A DNA stretch of 64,000 nt from Botryobacter ruber. GTDB taxonomy: Bacteria; Bacteroidota; Bacteroidia; Cytophagales; Hymenobacteraceae. Of the stretch, positions 8,087-17,431 are shown piece after piece (the stretch's first letter is position 1; each line of letters starts with the position of its first letter). The notes under the pieces were generated by a model, which saw only the letters and a list, made by a program, of their open reading frames with translations, did no database searches and was not told the DNA's origin. The translations under genes were made by a program, and so were the position numbers. The stretch lies in assembly GCF_003347595.2 (NCBI RefSeq), contig NZ_QCZK02000024.1:186001-250000 (forward strand). The letters are read 5' to 3'.

Positions 8087-8501
8087 ATATTTTTCCTTAC
8101 TCCCGTGCTTCTTGTTCCTGCTGCTTTCCTCCTGCAACGACAACGCCGACAGGCCTGCCATTCCGAATGTGCTGGTAAACGAGCAAATAAATGTAAGAAG
8201 CGCTATGTACCCCAGGCTGCAGCAGGACGGCGGCTATGCCTACATTGCAGGCGGCTACAAAGGCATTATGGTGGTACGCCAGAGTGCAGACCTATATTAT
8301 GCCTTCGAGCGCACCTGTCCCTACGATCCGGCAGCAGCCTGTTCCCAAATAGAGGCAGACGACTCGAATCTGTTTATCATAGACAAATGCTGCGGTTCCC
8401 AGTTCAGTTTCCAGGGCAACGTGATGGCCGGACCGGCTGTGTACGGTCTCCGGGCTTATAAGACATCACTGGTTGGGTCAACGCTGTATATCAGCAACTA
8501 A
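8079..8501 (+). CDS. Rieske-fold lipoprotein lacking canonical cluster ligands
   Basis: A 140-residue protein. It starts MSKYFSLLPCFLFLLLSSCN, a lipoprotein signal, with the ATG inside the last codons of hbd (8-bp overlap). The rest resembles the Rieske [2Fe-2S] fold (GGYKGIMVVRQ, FERTCPYDP, DKCCGSQFSFQGNVMAGPAV, YGLRAYKT). The expected CxH and CxxH ligand pairs are replaced by CPYD and CCGSQ, so a normal Rieske cluster is unlikely. Small proteins of this kind are seen in Bacteroidota and often keep the Rieske name. Function unknown. Confidence 0.78.
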   Translation: MSKYFSLLPCFLFLLLSSCNDNADRPAIPNVLVNEQINVRSAMYPRLQQDGGYAYIAGGYKGIMVVRQSADLYYAFERTCPYDPAAACSQIEADDSNLFIIDKCCGSQFSFQGNVMAGPAVYGLRAYKTSLVGSTLYISN

Positions 8502-8632
8502 AATTTTCAGCTGATTTTCAGCAAATTATTAAAATCCATAACATTTTTTTAGCCCTACACTTGCATAGAATTTAAAACCGCCGTAATATTGCATCACAAT
8601 TCAACGCTAGCGCGGCGAATTGAAAACAAAAT

Positions 8633-8706
8633 TCCTCCTTAGCTCAGTTGGTTAGAGCACATGACTGTTAATCATGGGGTCCTTGGTTCAAGCCCAAGAG
8701 GGGGAG
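8633..8706 (+). tRNA. tRNA-Asn (anticodon GTT)
   Basis: 74 nt with a complete cloverleaf: acceptor TCCTCCT/AGGGGGA (one T-G pair), D stem GCTC/GAGC, anticodon stem CATGA/TCATG with loop CTGTTAA, variable GGGTC, and T stem CTTGG/CCAAG with TTCAAGC. The discriminator is G and the CCA end is not encoded. A terminator follows. Confidence 0.97.
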
Positions 8707-8716
8707 CTTCAAAATC

Positions 8717-8753
8717 AGCCACTTACAGGTAAAACTGGTAAGTGGCTTTTTTT
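8717..8753 (+). terminator. Rho-independent terminator after tRNA-Asn
   Basis: AGCCACTTAC pairs with GTAAGTGGCT across an 11-base loop and is followed by seven Ts. Confidence 0.88.
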
Positions 8754-9049
8754 ATTTGCATGCATTTTGCACACAACCTCCCCTTCGACAGCTCCCTGAG
8801 TATTTGGATTGATCTTCTAAAGCTGAGCCGTACACCTCAGGAGTACGTTTTTAGTCTGCTGCACCTGCCACCACAGCCTCTGCTGTTCTTCAGTACACGT
8901 TTTTTTACTGGCTGGCATTAAAAGCAGACGCTTAAGCAAGTATGGCCCAAAAGAAAGCCTGCTAAAACCTGGACTTGTCCAAATTTCAGCAGGCCTGTAC
9001 CTTTAGCGGACCTGTTGAATGATAACAGGCTCAATTAACCCTTAAATCT
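8754..9049. other. Intergenic region with one dispersed repeat
   Basis: About 300 bp between the tRNA terminator and the 3' end of the phosphoesterase gene. Apart from the repeat at 8856-8885 I see no gene or clear signal. Confidence 0.6.
8856..8885 (+). repeat. Dispersed ~30-bp repeat, orientation A
   Basis: Near-consensus copy with CACCTGCCACCACAGCCTC core and CTGCTG on both sides. It lies in the tRNA-phosphoesterase gap. Confidence 0.85.
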
Positions 9050-10579
9050 TTACAGCTGACTTAGTTTCAGGTCTTTTAACACCACTTCCTCCTTAAATAC
9101 TGTTCTGAAGCGGTCTGTTACCTGCACCGCTATACGCTGCGCCGAGGCGGACGGCCTGGCAAAGAACAGGTGGTCCGTCAGGTGCGGCTCTACCCACTTG
9201 TGCCTGGCAGGCTTGGCTGCTCCCAAATGCAGCTCCACCGACAACGGATCGAACGCTGTTTCCTGTTGCATTTGGCCCATGCTTTTGCCGTCTTCGAACC
9301 ACTCCACCTGCCATGCCGGGTCCCAGTTCCAGACGTTTACGGCCAGGTGCTCCGGCTTCTCTTTAATGGCTCCCACCGGGTAAATGCGCAGCTGGTGCTG
9401 TTTCGCATGCCCTGTGGCTTTGTAGTACCACTGTATGTCGCTGCCGTTCACTTCGTACACGCCGTAGCCGCTGGGGGTGCCGTCGAAGCAGATAGGGCCG
9501 GTCCACCAGGCGCCGCACACGGTGCCATGCACGTGCTCAATTAAATTGTTACCGGTTACCAGTTTCTCGTTAAAGTGCGTGTGCCCCGACATAATGTGGG
9601 CTTTGTAAGGCTCCAGCAGGCGGTACAGTTCCCGCCGGTTGGCTACCACACCACCCATAGGCTCCTCCTTCTCCTTGTTGCGCACGTGCTGCTTTGTGTA
9701 GGCCGGTATGTGTAAGCTTACCACCACGGTAGCTCCCGGTTTTACAGTTGCCAGATCCTGCTCCAGCCAGGCCAGCTGCCGCTCCGTCAGGTAACCAATG
9801 TACTTCTTAGCGGTGCCGATAAAGAACACATCATCGAGCACGACATAATGTATCTCGCCGCGGTTAAAGGAGTAGTAGGTGGGGCCGAACAGCTTCTTGA
9901 AAGTCTTGCTGGAGAGGTCGTCGGAGCGGGCATCGAGGTCCATGTCGTGGTTGCCGATTACCTGGAAGAACGGAACACCTGTCATGCCGACAGCTTCTTT
10001 GTAATCCTCAAACAGTTCAAACTTATCCCACACCAGGTCGCCGCAGCCAATGCCATGGAACAAAGCGTTTTGCCCATAGCTGCCGACCAGCTTTTTGGTG
10101 TCCGGGGCAGCGGTAGCCTTCAGTTCCGCTGCATCGGCCTCGGATATCATCTGCGTGTCGGCCCAAACGATGAAGTTATGTTGGGTGTCGTCCTGGGCCA
10201 GTTTCTTCAGTTCAAAATCAGCTTTGAAACGGCTGCGTTCCGCCTTTATCCTTTCGTAGAATCTCGTAATGCCTTGCTCGTTCGTGAACTCATATCCGCG
10301 CGGAGTGGTGATGTACACAAATTCGGCAGTGGCATTGCTGTCCAGTTCGTAGTTGCCTTTCGCGTCGGTAAGGGTGATGTTGATGCCATCGGTAACGGCA
10401 ACACCGGCAATGCCTTTGCCCTGGCTGTGCACTTTGCCGCTGAGGCTAACAATGGATAAGTCTTTGCCTTTTTCAGGTATTTTTACCTTAGGGCTGGCCT
10501 GAAGGGCGCCTGCGTTAAAAGTAAGCCCCACGCCTGCCAGTCCCAGCGATTTTAAGAAGGTTCGTCTTTTCTGTGACAT
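9050..10579 (-). CDS. Secreted calcineurin-like phosphoesterase (Tat-type signal)
   Basis: A 509-residue protein from the ATG at 10579; the frame runs further upstream without support. The N-terminus MSQKRRTFLKSLGLAGVGL resembles a Tat signal. A carboxypeptidase-regulatory-like N-domain follows (about 45-120), then a metallophosphatase core with CGDLVWD, GNHDMD, SLHIPAY and GHTH metal ligands, and a C-terminal beta domain. The first metal motif is ADTQ rather than DxH, which may be a family variant. It acts outside the cytoplasm on an unknown phosphoester. It directly follows SusD on the same strand, so it probably handles a substrate imported by this SusC/SusD pair. Confidence 0.9.
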   Translation of the reverse strand: MSQKRRTFLKSLGLAGVGLTFNAGALQASPKVKIPEKGKDLSIVSLSGKVHSQGKGIAGVAVTDGINITLTDAKGNYELDSNATAEFVYITTPRGYEFTNEQGITRFYERIKAERSRFKADFELKKLAQDDTQHNFIVWADTQMISEADAAELKATAAPDTKKLVGSYGQNALFHGIGCGDLVWDKFELFEDYKEAVGMTGVPFFQVIGNHDMDLDARSDDLSSKTFKKLFGPTYYSFNRGEIHYVVLDDVFFIGTAKKYIGYLTERQLAWLEQDLATVKPGATVVVSLHIPAYTKQHVRNKEKEEPMGGVVANRRELYRLLEPYKAHIMSGHTHFNEKLVTGNNLIEHVHGTVCGAWWTGPICFDGTPSGYGVYEVNGSDIQWYYKATGHAKQHQLRIYPVGAIKEKPEHLAVNVWNWDPAWQVEWFEDGKSMGQMQQETAFDPLSVELHLGAAKPARHKWVEPHLTDHLFFARPSASAQRIAVQVTDRFRTVFKEEVVLKDLKLSQL

Positions 10580-10674
10580 GTCTTTTTTTTGAAGATGATG
10601 TTTTAGAACCCGCAGCGCATGACCTGCTTTTTCTGGACGTGCGCTGCAGGTTTTGTGAGCAGATGGGAGTCCGC

Positions 10675-12117
10675 TTATTTTTCCCACCAGCCTTTGGTGT
10701 TGATGTCGTCGCCACCCATTGTCTCGACTGCTTTCCTGTAGTTGGCGCTGTTGCTGATCTGCACGGAGGCCGGATAGCGGAAGCGCACAGGCACTTGCTT
10801 GTTGTTGAGCATGGCTTCGGTGGTAGGCAGCACAGGCAGCCCGGTGCGGCGGTACTCAAACCACTGCTGATAATCGTTAAAGTACAGGGCGTAGTACTTC
10901 TGCAGCATGATGCGCTCCAGCGTACCGTCATAAGCAGCGGCAGGATTTTCAAAATAACCAGCTGGTACCGTGGCGCCCCATTGTTCGATAGCGGCCTTCA
11001 CACCGTTCTCGTAATGGGTTTGGGCATCGGAGGTTATCACCCCTTTCTGGGCCAGCTCGGCTTTTATAAACTCGACCTCAGCATAGCTCATAATCACAGC
11101 AATCATGGGGGCCGTAACCAGTGCTATGTTCAGGTTAGATGGAGTAAAGTCGAACTGGGCTTCGCCGCCAGCATAGCCGCTCGGTATGCCTTTATAGCCG
11201 ATGGTGGTAGTGCCGTCTTTCAGTCGTGCCTGGCCGAAGAACTTTGACAGGCGGGGGTCGTTCATGTTGTTCAGGTTATCCACGAAAAACTCCGCTGCTG
11301 CCCGGCCTGTTCTGAAGTCGACGGCGCGGCCCCAGGGGGAGATAAGCGGCGGAATGCCGGGGATCTGCAGAATGGCGGCGTCATCGTTGCTTGTAAACAC
11401 AGGGTATTTGGCAGGATCGTTGATCATTGCGGCCATCTTTTCAAAAGAACCCATCTCAGTACGTTTAGATACCCGCAGCAACAGCCTTAGGCGAAGGGAA
11501 TTACAGAAACGCTGCCAGTCGGCTGCATCGTTGCCATACAGTATTTCGGTGCCGTAGATCATGTCTTTAGAGGTATCGAACAGGCTGTTGGCAGTCTCTA
11601 AATCACCTAAGATTCTCCTGTAAACCTCTTCCTGCGTATTGAAAGCCGGATAAAATATACCCTCGTCGCCACGTGCTGCCTCGTCCATCGGCACATCGCC
11701 AAAGCTGTCGGTGAGCAGGGAGTAAGTCCAGGCGTTTAAGGTAAGGGCAATGGCTTCGTAATTCGGGTCCTGAGCCGCAACCGCTGCCGCATGCATTTCC
11801 TTGATGTTGGTTAACCAGCGGTAGTAGGTGTTCCAGGTGGAGTTGCCGGCATTGTCGCCAATGTCGTAGCGGTGCTCCCCTCCCGACGGGCTAGGGTATG
11901 GAAGCGCCACCTGCATAATCTCAAAGGTGTAGGCATCGCTCCGGGAGGTGTTAAAACTGGCCATCTCGTAGAGGATGGGGTTGAGCAAGGTTCCCGGGCT
12001 GATCTTTTCTATCCGGTTGGGGTCGGTGTTAATTTCTTCGAAATCGTCGGTGCACGAAACGCTGACGCAGCTCAGGGCCACCATCAACACGACTATTTTC
12101 TTCTTTAAACTTATCAT
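10675..12117 (-). CDS. SusD/RagB family nutrient-binding outer membrane lipoprotein
   Basis: A 480-residue protein. From the ATG at 12117 it has a lipoprotein signal (VVLMVALSCVSVSCTDDFEE). The N-terminal motif EEINTDPNRIEKI and TYYRWLTNIKEMHAAAV place it in the SusD-like group, with TPR-like helices through the middle and AEVEFIKAELAQKG near the C-terminus. It sits on the cell surface as the lid and binding partner of the SusC transporter encoded just upstream (about 200 bp gap holding a dispersed repeat). The substrate is not evident; the neighbouring enzyme is a phosphoesterase, not a glycosidase. Confidence 0.94.
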   Translation of the reverse strand: MISLKKKIVVLMVALSCVSVSCTDDFEEINTDPNRIEKISPGTLLNPILYEMASFNTSRSDAYTFEIMQVALPYPSPSGGEHRYDIGDNAGNSTWNTYYRWLTNIKEMHAAAVAAQDPNYEAIALTLNAWTYSLLTDSFGDVPMDEAARGDEGIFYPAFNTQEEVYRRILGDLETANSLFDTSKDMIYGTEILYGNDAADWQRFCNSLRLRLLLRVSKRTEMGSFEKMAAMINDPAKYPVFTSNDDAAILQIPGIPPLISPWGRAVDFRTGRAAAEFFVDNLNNMNDPRLSKFFGQARLKDGTTTIGYKGIPSGYAGGEAQFDFTPSNLNIALVTAPMIAVIMSYAEVEFIKAELAQKGVITSDAQTHYENGVKAAIEQWGATVPAGYFENPAAAYDGTLERIMLQKYYALYFNDYQQWFEYRRTGLPVLPTTEAMLNNKQVPVRFRYPASVQISNSANYRKAVETMGGDDINTKGWWEK

Positions 12118-12252
12118 GATGTTTTTCTTCTTTTGAAGAACTGCCGGTTGCAGGGGTGTACTTCCGGCAGTTCTGTTATTGGTAATGTGTAAATGGATGC
12201 TAAAAGGCTGATGCCAAACCACGTTTCACCACTTCCAAAGCCGCATTTTGTT

Positions 12253-12282
12253 CTGCTGCACCTGTCACCACAGCCTCTGCTG
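12253..12282 (+). repeat. Dispersed ~30-bp repeat, orientation A
   Basis: One change from the core (CACCTGTCACCACAGCCTC), preceded by TTTTGTTCTG. It lies between susC- and susD-like genes, so it may be inside their transcript. Confidence 0.85.
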
Positions 12283-12314
12283 CTACGAAAGGAAAATAAA
12301 GCGGGAAGGGTTAT

Positions 12315-15300
12315 CTAAAATTTCAGGGTAACGTTCATGCCGTAGGTTCTGGGGGTTGGCATCTGGCCGATCTCCACGCCTGGCAGAATGGTAGAGCCAT
12401 TCAGAGCGGCCGTTTCCGGATCGAAAATCGGGAAGTTGGTGAGCATGGCCAGGTCGCGACCGTACAGCGCTACGCTGGCCCCTTGCAGGAACCTGGCCCG
12501 GTTGAGCAGCGACTTGGGCAGGTTGTACTCCAGGCGCATTTCGCGGAGCTTCAGGTAAGAGGCGTCGAATGAGTTTGACTCCACGTTGGCCCTGCGGTAG
12601 TAGCGCTTGTAATATTCCATCGGGCTTACTTTGGTCGTGTTGGGGGAATAGGTGCCGTCGCCGTTGTCTACCACACCCTCGCCGATTATGTAGCCTTCTT
12701 CACGGCCCATCAGCGTGTGCTTCAGCTTGCCCTGCTCCGACATCTTGTGGTGCGTCTGAGAATAGATAATGCCGCCGTACTGGCCATCGAGCAGGAAGCT
12801 GAAGCGGAAGTTCTTATAAGAAAACTCGTTGGAGAAGCCGCCTTTCCAGTCGGCGTAGGCGTTGCCAATGTATTGTGTCTCATCCGGGTAAGCCGGTAAG
12901 CCCGCCGCATCGTACACAATCTGCCCGTCGGGGCTCCTGACGAAGCCGTAGCCGTAGATGTCGCCTGTAGTGCCACCCACCTTGGCGATAATAGTTGCCT
13001 GGCCGCCGGAGCCGATGATCTGCTGGTCGTCCATCCCTTCCGCCAGTTCCAGCACCTTGTTATCGTTCTTAGACCATACAAGCGAAGACTTCCACTTAAA
13101 GAAAGCATTGTCAATTGGTCTTGCGTTCAGCACCAGCTCAACTCCCTGGTTGCGTACCTTTCCGGCGTTCATAACGGCTCTGCTGTAGCCTGTGGTCGGG
13201 TCGAGTGGCACATCCAGGATCTGGTTGCGGGTAAAGCTTTTGTAGAGCGTAATGTCCATGCCGATGCGGCCCTTGTAGAGCATGTATTCTAAACCGGCTT
13301 CGTAGCTGGTGGTAATTTCCGGCTTAAAGTTCACGTTGTGCAGCGTAGTGGGTACCGAACCGGAACCTGCAAAGTCGCTTTGCCCGTAGTACTTCCTGGT
13401 TTTGTACGGATCGGTATCGTTACCTACCTGTGCTGCCGATAGCCGCAGCTTGGCAAAAGAAACCTGGGTTGGTAAGGCAAATAAATCGGTCAGCACAAAG
13501 CTGGAGCTGATGGAGGGGTAAAAGAATGCGTTGTTCTGCACAGGCAGGGTGCTCGACCAGTCGTTACGGCCTGTTACATCCACAAATATCTTGTCTTCAT
13601 AAGAGAAAGAGGCCAGCGCATACAAACTGTTTACCCGTTTATTGCGGTGCAGTGTCGTCATCATGGGCGTGCTGATGCCGTTGGAGAGTTTGTATACGCC
13701 CGGAATTACCAAGCCGTCCACCACGCCGTTGGTGCCTTTGTACTTGCGGTTCATCATGTTACCCCCGACAGAGGCTCTTACGTCTACCAGGCTTCCAATT
13801 TTGTCGCGGTAAGTAAGCAAGGCGTCGGTGTTAACCTCGTAGTCGAAAATGCTCTGCTCTTTGTAGTAGCCATACTGGAAGTTGGCCGTGCTGAACGGGC
13901 GACGCTGCTCCCGGTCTTCCGCACTCATGTCTACTCCGGAGCGTACCATCAGGTCAAACTTTGGCGAGAATATATAGGTGGCGGAGAGGTTGCCGATGGT
14001 GGAGTAGTTGTTGAGCGCGTTCGTCATCTCATAAGCGATCACGTAGGGGTTGTCGATGTAGGAGCTGAACGGGTGTATCTGGTCTATTTGCTCCTGCCCG
14101 CTTTTCCATCTTGGCTCATACCAGGCCAGATCCACGTTCGGGTTCTGGAAGATCATGAAGTAGGAGATGGACTGGTTGTTATAACCGGTTGCCGGAAGGT
14201 TGTCGCTCTTCTTGTGCGTGAAGTTGACTTTGGAGTTGAGCCTCAACTTATCAGAAGCTTTGTAGTTCAGGCTAAGCGCAGCTGTCAGGCGCTCGAAACC
14301 GGTGTTCGGCATAATCCACTCGTTCTTAGAATGCGTGACAGAAGCACGAGCCGACCCTTTCTCATTTCCTCCTTCCACAGCTACGCTGTTCGTGATAGTG
14401 GAGCCTGTCCTGAAGAAGCCTTTTACGTTATCTTTATACGGCCTCCAAAGCTGCCGCTCTGCCGACTGCCCCTCCAAGGTTGGGTCGTACTGGTAATAGT
14501 ACTGCCCATCGAACTTCGGCCCGTAGGCGCTACTGGTGCTACCTGTGTTTGCTCCGTCTTCTGAAGCACGGTACGAATAGTATGGCTTCCCTTCTTTGTT
14601 CAGGTTTTCCGTGCCCTGGCCATATTCATGCTGAAAGTCCGGCCACCGCAGCACATCGTTAAAGCTGATATTGGTGTTTACGGTTACGCCAATGCCTTTC
14701 TGCCTGCGGCTTCCTGATTTGGTGGTAATGATGAGGGCGCCGTTGGCTGCCCGGCTACCGTAGAGCGCGGCTGCACTTGGGCCTTTGAGTACGGTAATGC
14801 TTTCGATATCATCGGGGTTGATATCGGCAATGCCATTCCCGAAGTCTATCGGCACATCGTTTCCGGAGCCGGCGCCATAGGCGCTGCTCACCCCGGAGCT
14901 GGTCATTTCGCTGCTCATCGGCACCCCGTCCAGCACAATTAAAGCATTGTTGCCATCGGGGTTCAAAGAGTTGTCTCCCCGCAGCGAAATCCTGGTGGAG
15001 TTAACGGGCCCGGAGCCGGGTGAAGTTAAGCTTAAGCCGGCCACCTTACCAGACAGTGCCTGTGCAAAATTATTGGAGCGGGCGTCGTTCAGGCTTTCGC
15101 TGCTCACCGTTTGGGTGGCGTAGCCCAGCGCCTTCTGCTCCCGCTCTATGCCGAGCGCCGTTACCACCACCTCGCTCAGCACATGGTCGTTTACCTGCAG
15201 CTTCACATTAATTGTCGCTTTACCACTATACGCCACTTCAGATGTTTTATATCCGATGAAGCTGAAAACAAGAACATCCCCGGTGGTAAGCGCGCCAGGA

Positions 15301-15515
15301 ATTGTAAGGCTGTAAGCGCCTCCCATGTTGGTAGATGTAGCCACTGTGGAACCTTTAAGTAACACTGTTACACCAGGCAAGGGTTGGCCCTGGCTATCGG
15401 ATACCACGCCGCTGATGGTTTGCGACTGCGCCAGCAGACCGCAACTGCATACTAGCAACAGAAAGAGCGTTGCAAGCAGGTGCTTTCTGTAAACTGTAAA
15501 TCTCTTAAAACGCAT
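12315..15515 (-). CDS. SusC/RagA family TonB-linked outer membrane transporter
   Basis: A 1066-residue protein. The signal peptide ends near LLAQS, then a carboxypeptidase-D regulatory-like domain (ISGVVSDSQGQPLPGVTVLL), the TonB-box/plug region (VVVTALGIEREQKALGYATQ; ESITVLKGPSAAALYGSRA; GALIITTKSG) and a 22-strand barrel ending YGMNVTLKF. It imports a large ligand across the outer membrane using TonB energy, in complex with SusD. It is first in a three-gene minus-strand set with SusD and a phosphoesterase. No sigma/anti-sigma pair is adjacent. Full length and apparently intact. Confidence 0.96.
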   Translation of the reverse strand: MRFKRFTVYRKHLLATLFLLLVCSCGLLAQSQTISGVVSDSQGQPLPGVTVLLKGSTVATSTNMGGAYSLTIPGALTTGDVLVFSFIGYKTSEVAYSGKATINVKLQVNDHVLSEVVVTALGIEREQKALGYATQTVSSESLNDARSNNFAQALSGKVAGLSLTSPGSGPVNSTRISLRGDNSLNPDGNNALIVLDGVPMSSEMTSSGVSSAYGAGSGNDVPIDFGNGIADINPDDIESITVLKGPSAAALYGSRAANGALIITTKSGSRRQKGIGVTVNTNISFNDVLRWPDFQHEYGQGTENLNKEGKPYYSYRASEDGANTGSTSSAYGPKFDGQYYYQYDPTLEGQSAERQLWRPYKDNVKGFFRTGSTITNSVAVEGGNEKGSARASVTHSKNEWIMPNTGFERLTAALSLNYKASDKLRLNSKVNFTHKKSDNLPATGYNNQSISYFMIFQNPNVDLAWYEPRWKSGQEQIDQIHPFSSYIDNPYVIAYEMTNALNNYSTIGNLSATYIFSPKFDLMVRSGVDMSAEDREQRRPFSTANFQYGYYKEQSIFDYEVNTDALLTYRDKIGSLVDVRASVGGNMMNRKYKGTNGVVDGLVIPGVYKLSNGISTPMMTTLHRNKRVNSLYALASFSYEDKIFVDVTGRNDWSSTLPVQNNAFFYPSISSSFVLTDLFALPTQVSFAKLRLSAAQVGNDTDPYKTRKYYGQSDFAGSGSVPTTLHNVNFKPEITTSYEAGLEYMLYKGRIGMDITLYKSFTRNQILDVPLDPTTGYSRAVMNAGKVRNQGVELVLNARPIDNAFFKWKSSLVWSKNDNKVLELAEGMDDQQIIGSGGQATIIAKVGGTTGDIYGYGFVRSPDGQIVYDAAGLPAYPDETQYIGNAYADWKGGFSNEFSYKNFRFSFLLDGQYGGIIYSQTHHKMSEQGKLKHTLMGREEGYIIGEGVVDNGDGTYSPNTTKVSPMEYYKRYYRRANVESNSFDASYLKLREMRLEYNLPKSLLNRARFLQGASVALYGRDLAMLTNFPIFDPETAALNGSTILPGVEIGQMPTPRTYGMNVTLKF

Positions 15516-15851
15516 AACTTTGCTTGATTAATTTGACAGCAAAGCTAGCATTGGCGGATTGCCAGAATGTTAAGGGAACTATATGTCAATGTTATAACTT
15601 TTAAAAAAACGCTGCTTCTCTTAACAGTTTTTTTATGCAGCCGTGATGTTTAACTAAGAAAACATTTTACCGGGACGAAGTTTAACAACCATCTCTGGCC
15701 TCACCAGGGCAGATGATGCAGCGCAAAACGTGGAGACGTGAAAGTGGAAAAAGATTGTCCCCAAAGCGCAGACTTTGAAGGCTACTGAAAAAGTGGTAAT
15801 TTTAATTTGAGCCTGTCAACCAATTTCAGAACGGGACATACTATCATCTTT
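15516..15851. other. Divergent intergenic region (SusC / LRR kinase)
   Basis: 336 bp carrying the promoters of two divergent genes. It contains A/T runs but no repeat of the main family, no hairpin with a T-tract and no small gene that I can support. Confidence 0.5.
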
Positions 15852-17207
15852 ATGCAAACATTACAGCAACTAAAGGCTGGTCAGCTTGCCGGCGCTAAAC
15901 GCCTGAAACTCGCCTGCGGCCTGACGGAATTTCCCCGCGAGATACTCGAACTGCACGAAACGCTGGAGGTCCTGGATTTATCGGGCAACCACCTGACACA
16001 CCTGCCCGAAGACTTTGCTCAGCTGCAGCACCTGAAAATAGCCTTCTTTTCGGATAATGATTTTACGGAGTTTCCTGCTGTACTGGGAAAGTGCCCAAAC
16101 CTGGAAATGGTTGGCTTTAAAGCCTGCCGCATCCGCCAAATTCCAGCAGAAGCTTTCCCGTTGCAGTTGCGCTGGCTGATAGTAACAAATAACCAGATCG
16201 CAGAAATTCCGGCGTCTATTGGCAAATGCGCACGGCTGCAGAAGCTGATGCTTGCTGGCAATAACCTCACGCACTTACCTTCCGAACTGGCAAACTGCCT
16301 GAACCTGCAGCTGCTCCGGATTTCGGCCAATAAACTGGAGCAGCTGCCAGACTGGCTCTTTACCATGCCGCTGCTGTCGTGGCTGGCTTTTGGCGGCAAC
16401 CCGTGTGTGAAGCCTGTGCAAGAAAACTGTGACCTTGCTGAAATAAACTGGCGCGACCTTGCAGTGGAGCAGCAGCTAGGCGAAGGCGCCTCCGGCCTGA
16501 TAGCAAAAGCGCACTGGCACAGCAGCAACCGGGGCAGCAAACCAAAACAGGTAGCAGTAAAAGTGTTTAAAGGCAAAGTGACCAGCGACGGTTTGCCTGC
16601 CGATGAAATGACTGCCTGCATGGCCGCAGGTACGCACGCTAACCTTGTTCAGGTACTGGGGAAAGTAGCCAATCACCCGGAGCAGAAGCAGGCGCTGGTC
16701 CTGGAACTCATTCCGCCTGCTTTCCGGAACTTAGGCGGCCCGCCAAGCTTCGAAACCTGCACCCGGGATACCTTTCCGCCCGGCACCTCCTTTTCGGTAA
16801 CAGAAATCAGCACCATTGCACTGGGCATTGCCGCTGCCGCTGCCCACCTGCACGCACGCGGCATTATGCATGGCGACCTTTACGCACACAACATCCTGGT
16901 TAATGAAACTGCACATCCCTTGCTGGGTGACTTTGGCGCCGCTACAGCTTACGAGGCAGCCGACCCAGAAAAAAGGGCAGCCCTGGAACGTTTGGAAGTT
17001 AGAGCTTTTGGCTGTTTACTCGAAGACTTGCTCGGATACGTAGCTCCCGCAGACAGCAGCCATCCGTGCCTTCCCGCGCTAACCAGGCTCAAACAGGCAT
17101 GCATGCATCTTCATGTAAAACAGCGCCCCGGCTTCGCAGTCATCCTGGAAAGCCTCAAATTATTATCAGTTCCCGAACCAGCTCCTGCCTCAGCTGATTT
17201 GGTATAA
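15852..17207 (+). CDS. Leucine-rich-repeat protein with C-terminal protein kinase domain
   Basis: A 451-residue protein from the ATG at 15852 (a TTG lies 15 codons earlier). Residues about 20-195 form roughly seven LRRs of about 23 residues (LEVLDLSGNHLTHLP, LIVTNNQIAEIP, LMLAGNNLTHLP, LRISANKLEQLP). Residues 210-430 are a Hanks-type kinase: P-loop LGEGASGLIAKA, Lys in QVAVKVFKG, catalytic loop HGDLYAHNIL (HGD instead of HRD), and DFG. There is no signal peptide or membrane helix, so it is cytosolic. Such LRR-kinases are known in scattered bacteria, but their substrates are not clear to me. It stands alone, with its own terminator. Confidence 0.9.
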   Translation: MQTLQQLKAGQLAGAKRLKLACGLTEFPREILELHETLEVLDLSGNHLTHLPEDFAQLQHLKIAFFSDNDFTEFPAVLGKCPNLEMVGFKACRIRQIPAEAFPLQLRWLIVTNNQIAEIPASIGKCARLQKLMLAGNNLTHLPSELANCLNLQLLRISANKLEQLPDWLFTMPLLSWLAFGGNPCVKPVQENCDLAEINWRDLAVEQQLGEGASGLIAKAHWHSSNRGSKPKQVAVKVFKGKVTSDGLPADEMTACMAAGTHANLVQVLGKVANHPEQKQALVLELIPPAFRNLGGPPSFETCTRDTFPPGTSFSVTEISTIALGIAAAAAHLHARGIMHGDLYAHNILVNETAHPLLGDFGAATAYEAADPEKRAALERLEVRAFGCLLEDLLGYVAPADSSHPCLPALTRLKQACMHLHVKQRPGFAVILESLKLLSVPEPAPASADLV

Positions 17208-17224
17208 AATTAATCCCATAAAGC

Positions 17225-17274
17225 AAAACGAACAGCCACTTGCCAGGCTAACCCGGCAAGTGGCTGTTCGTTTT
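17225..17274. terminator. Bidirectional terminator, perfect 20-bp stem
   Basis: AAAACGAACAGCCACTTGCC at 17225-17244 is exactly complementary to 17255-17274, with a 10-base loop. A and T runs on the two sides serve both convergent genes. The stem core resembles the terminator of tRNA-Asn. Confidence 0.9.
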
Positions 17275-17350
17275 CTTTTATACTTAACTACCCCATCACC
17301 TCTCCGCTTCCTACACTCTCCTTTCCGGTGACTTTAAGCCTTCTTCCAAT

Positions 17351-17381
17351 CTGCTGCACCTGCCACCAGAGCCTCTGCTCC
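17351..17381 (+). repeat. Dispersed ~30-bp repeat, orientation A
   Basis: CACCTGCCACCAGAGCCTC core, one change from consensus. It lies between convergent genes after the bidirectional terminator. Confidence 0.82.
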
Positions 17382-17431
17382 TGAAAAGCGTTAACGCAAC
17401 CAACCGTGCAGCGAACTGGAGATGCTACTTA

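Noticed and set aside
13647-14564. 305-codon frame antisense to the SusC-like gene
   Set aside because: No motif and weak composition; the sense gene is complete.
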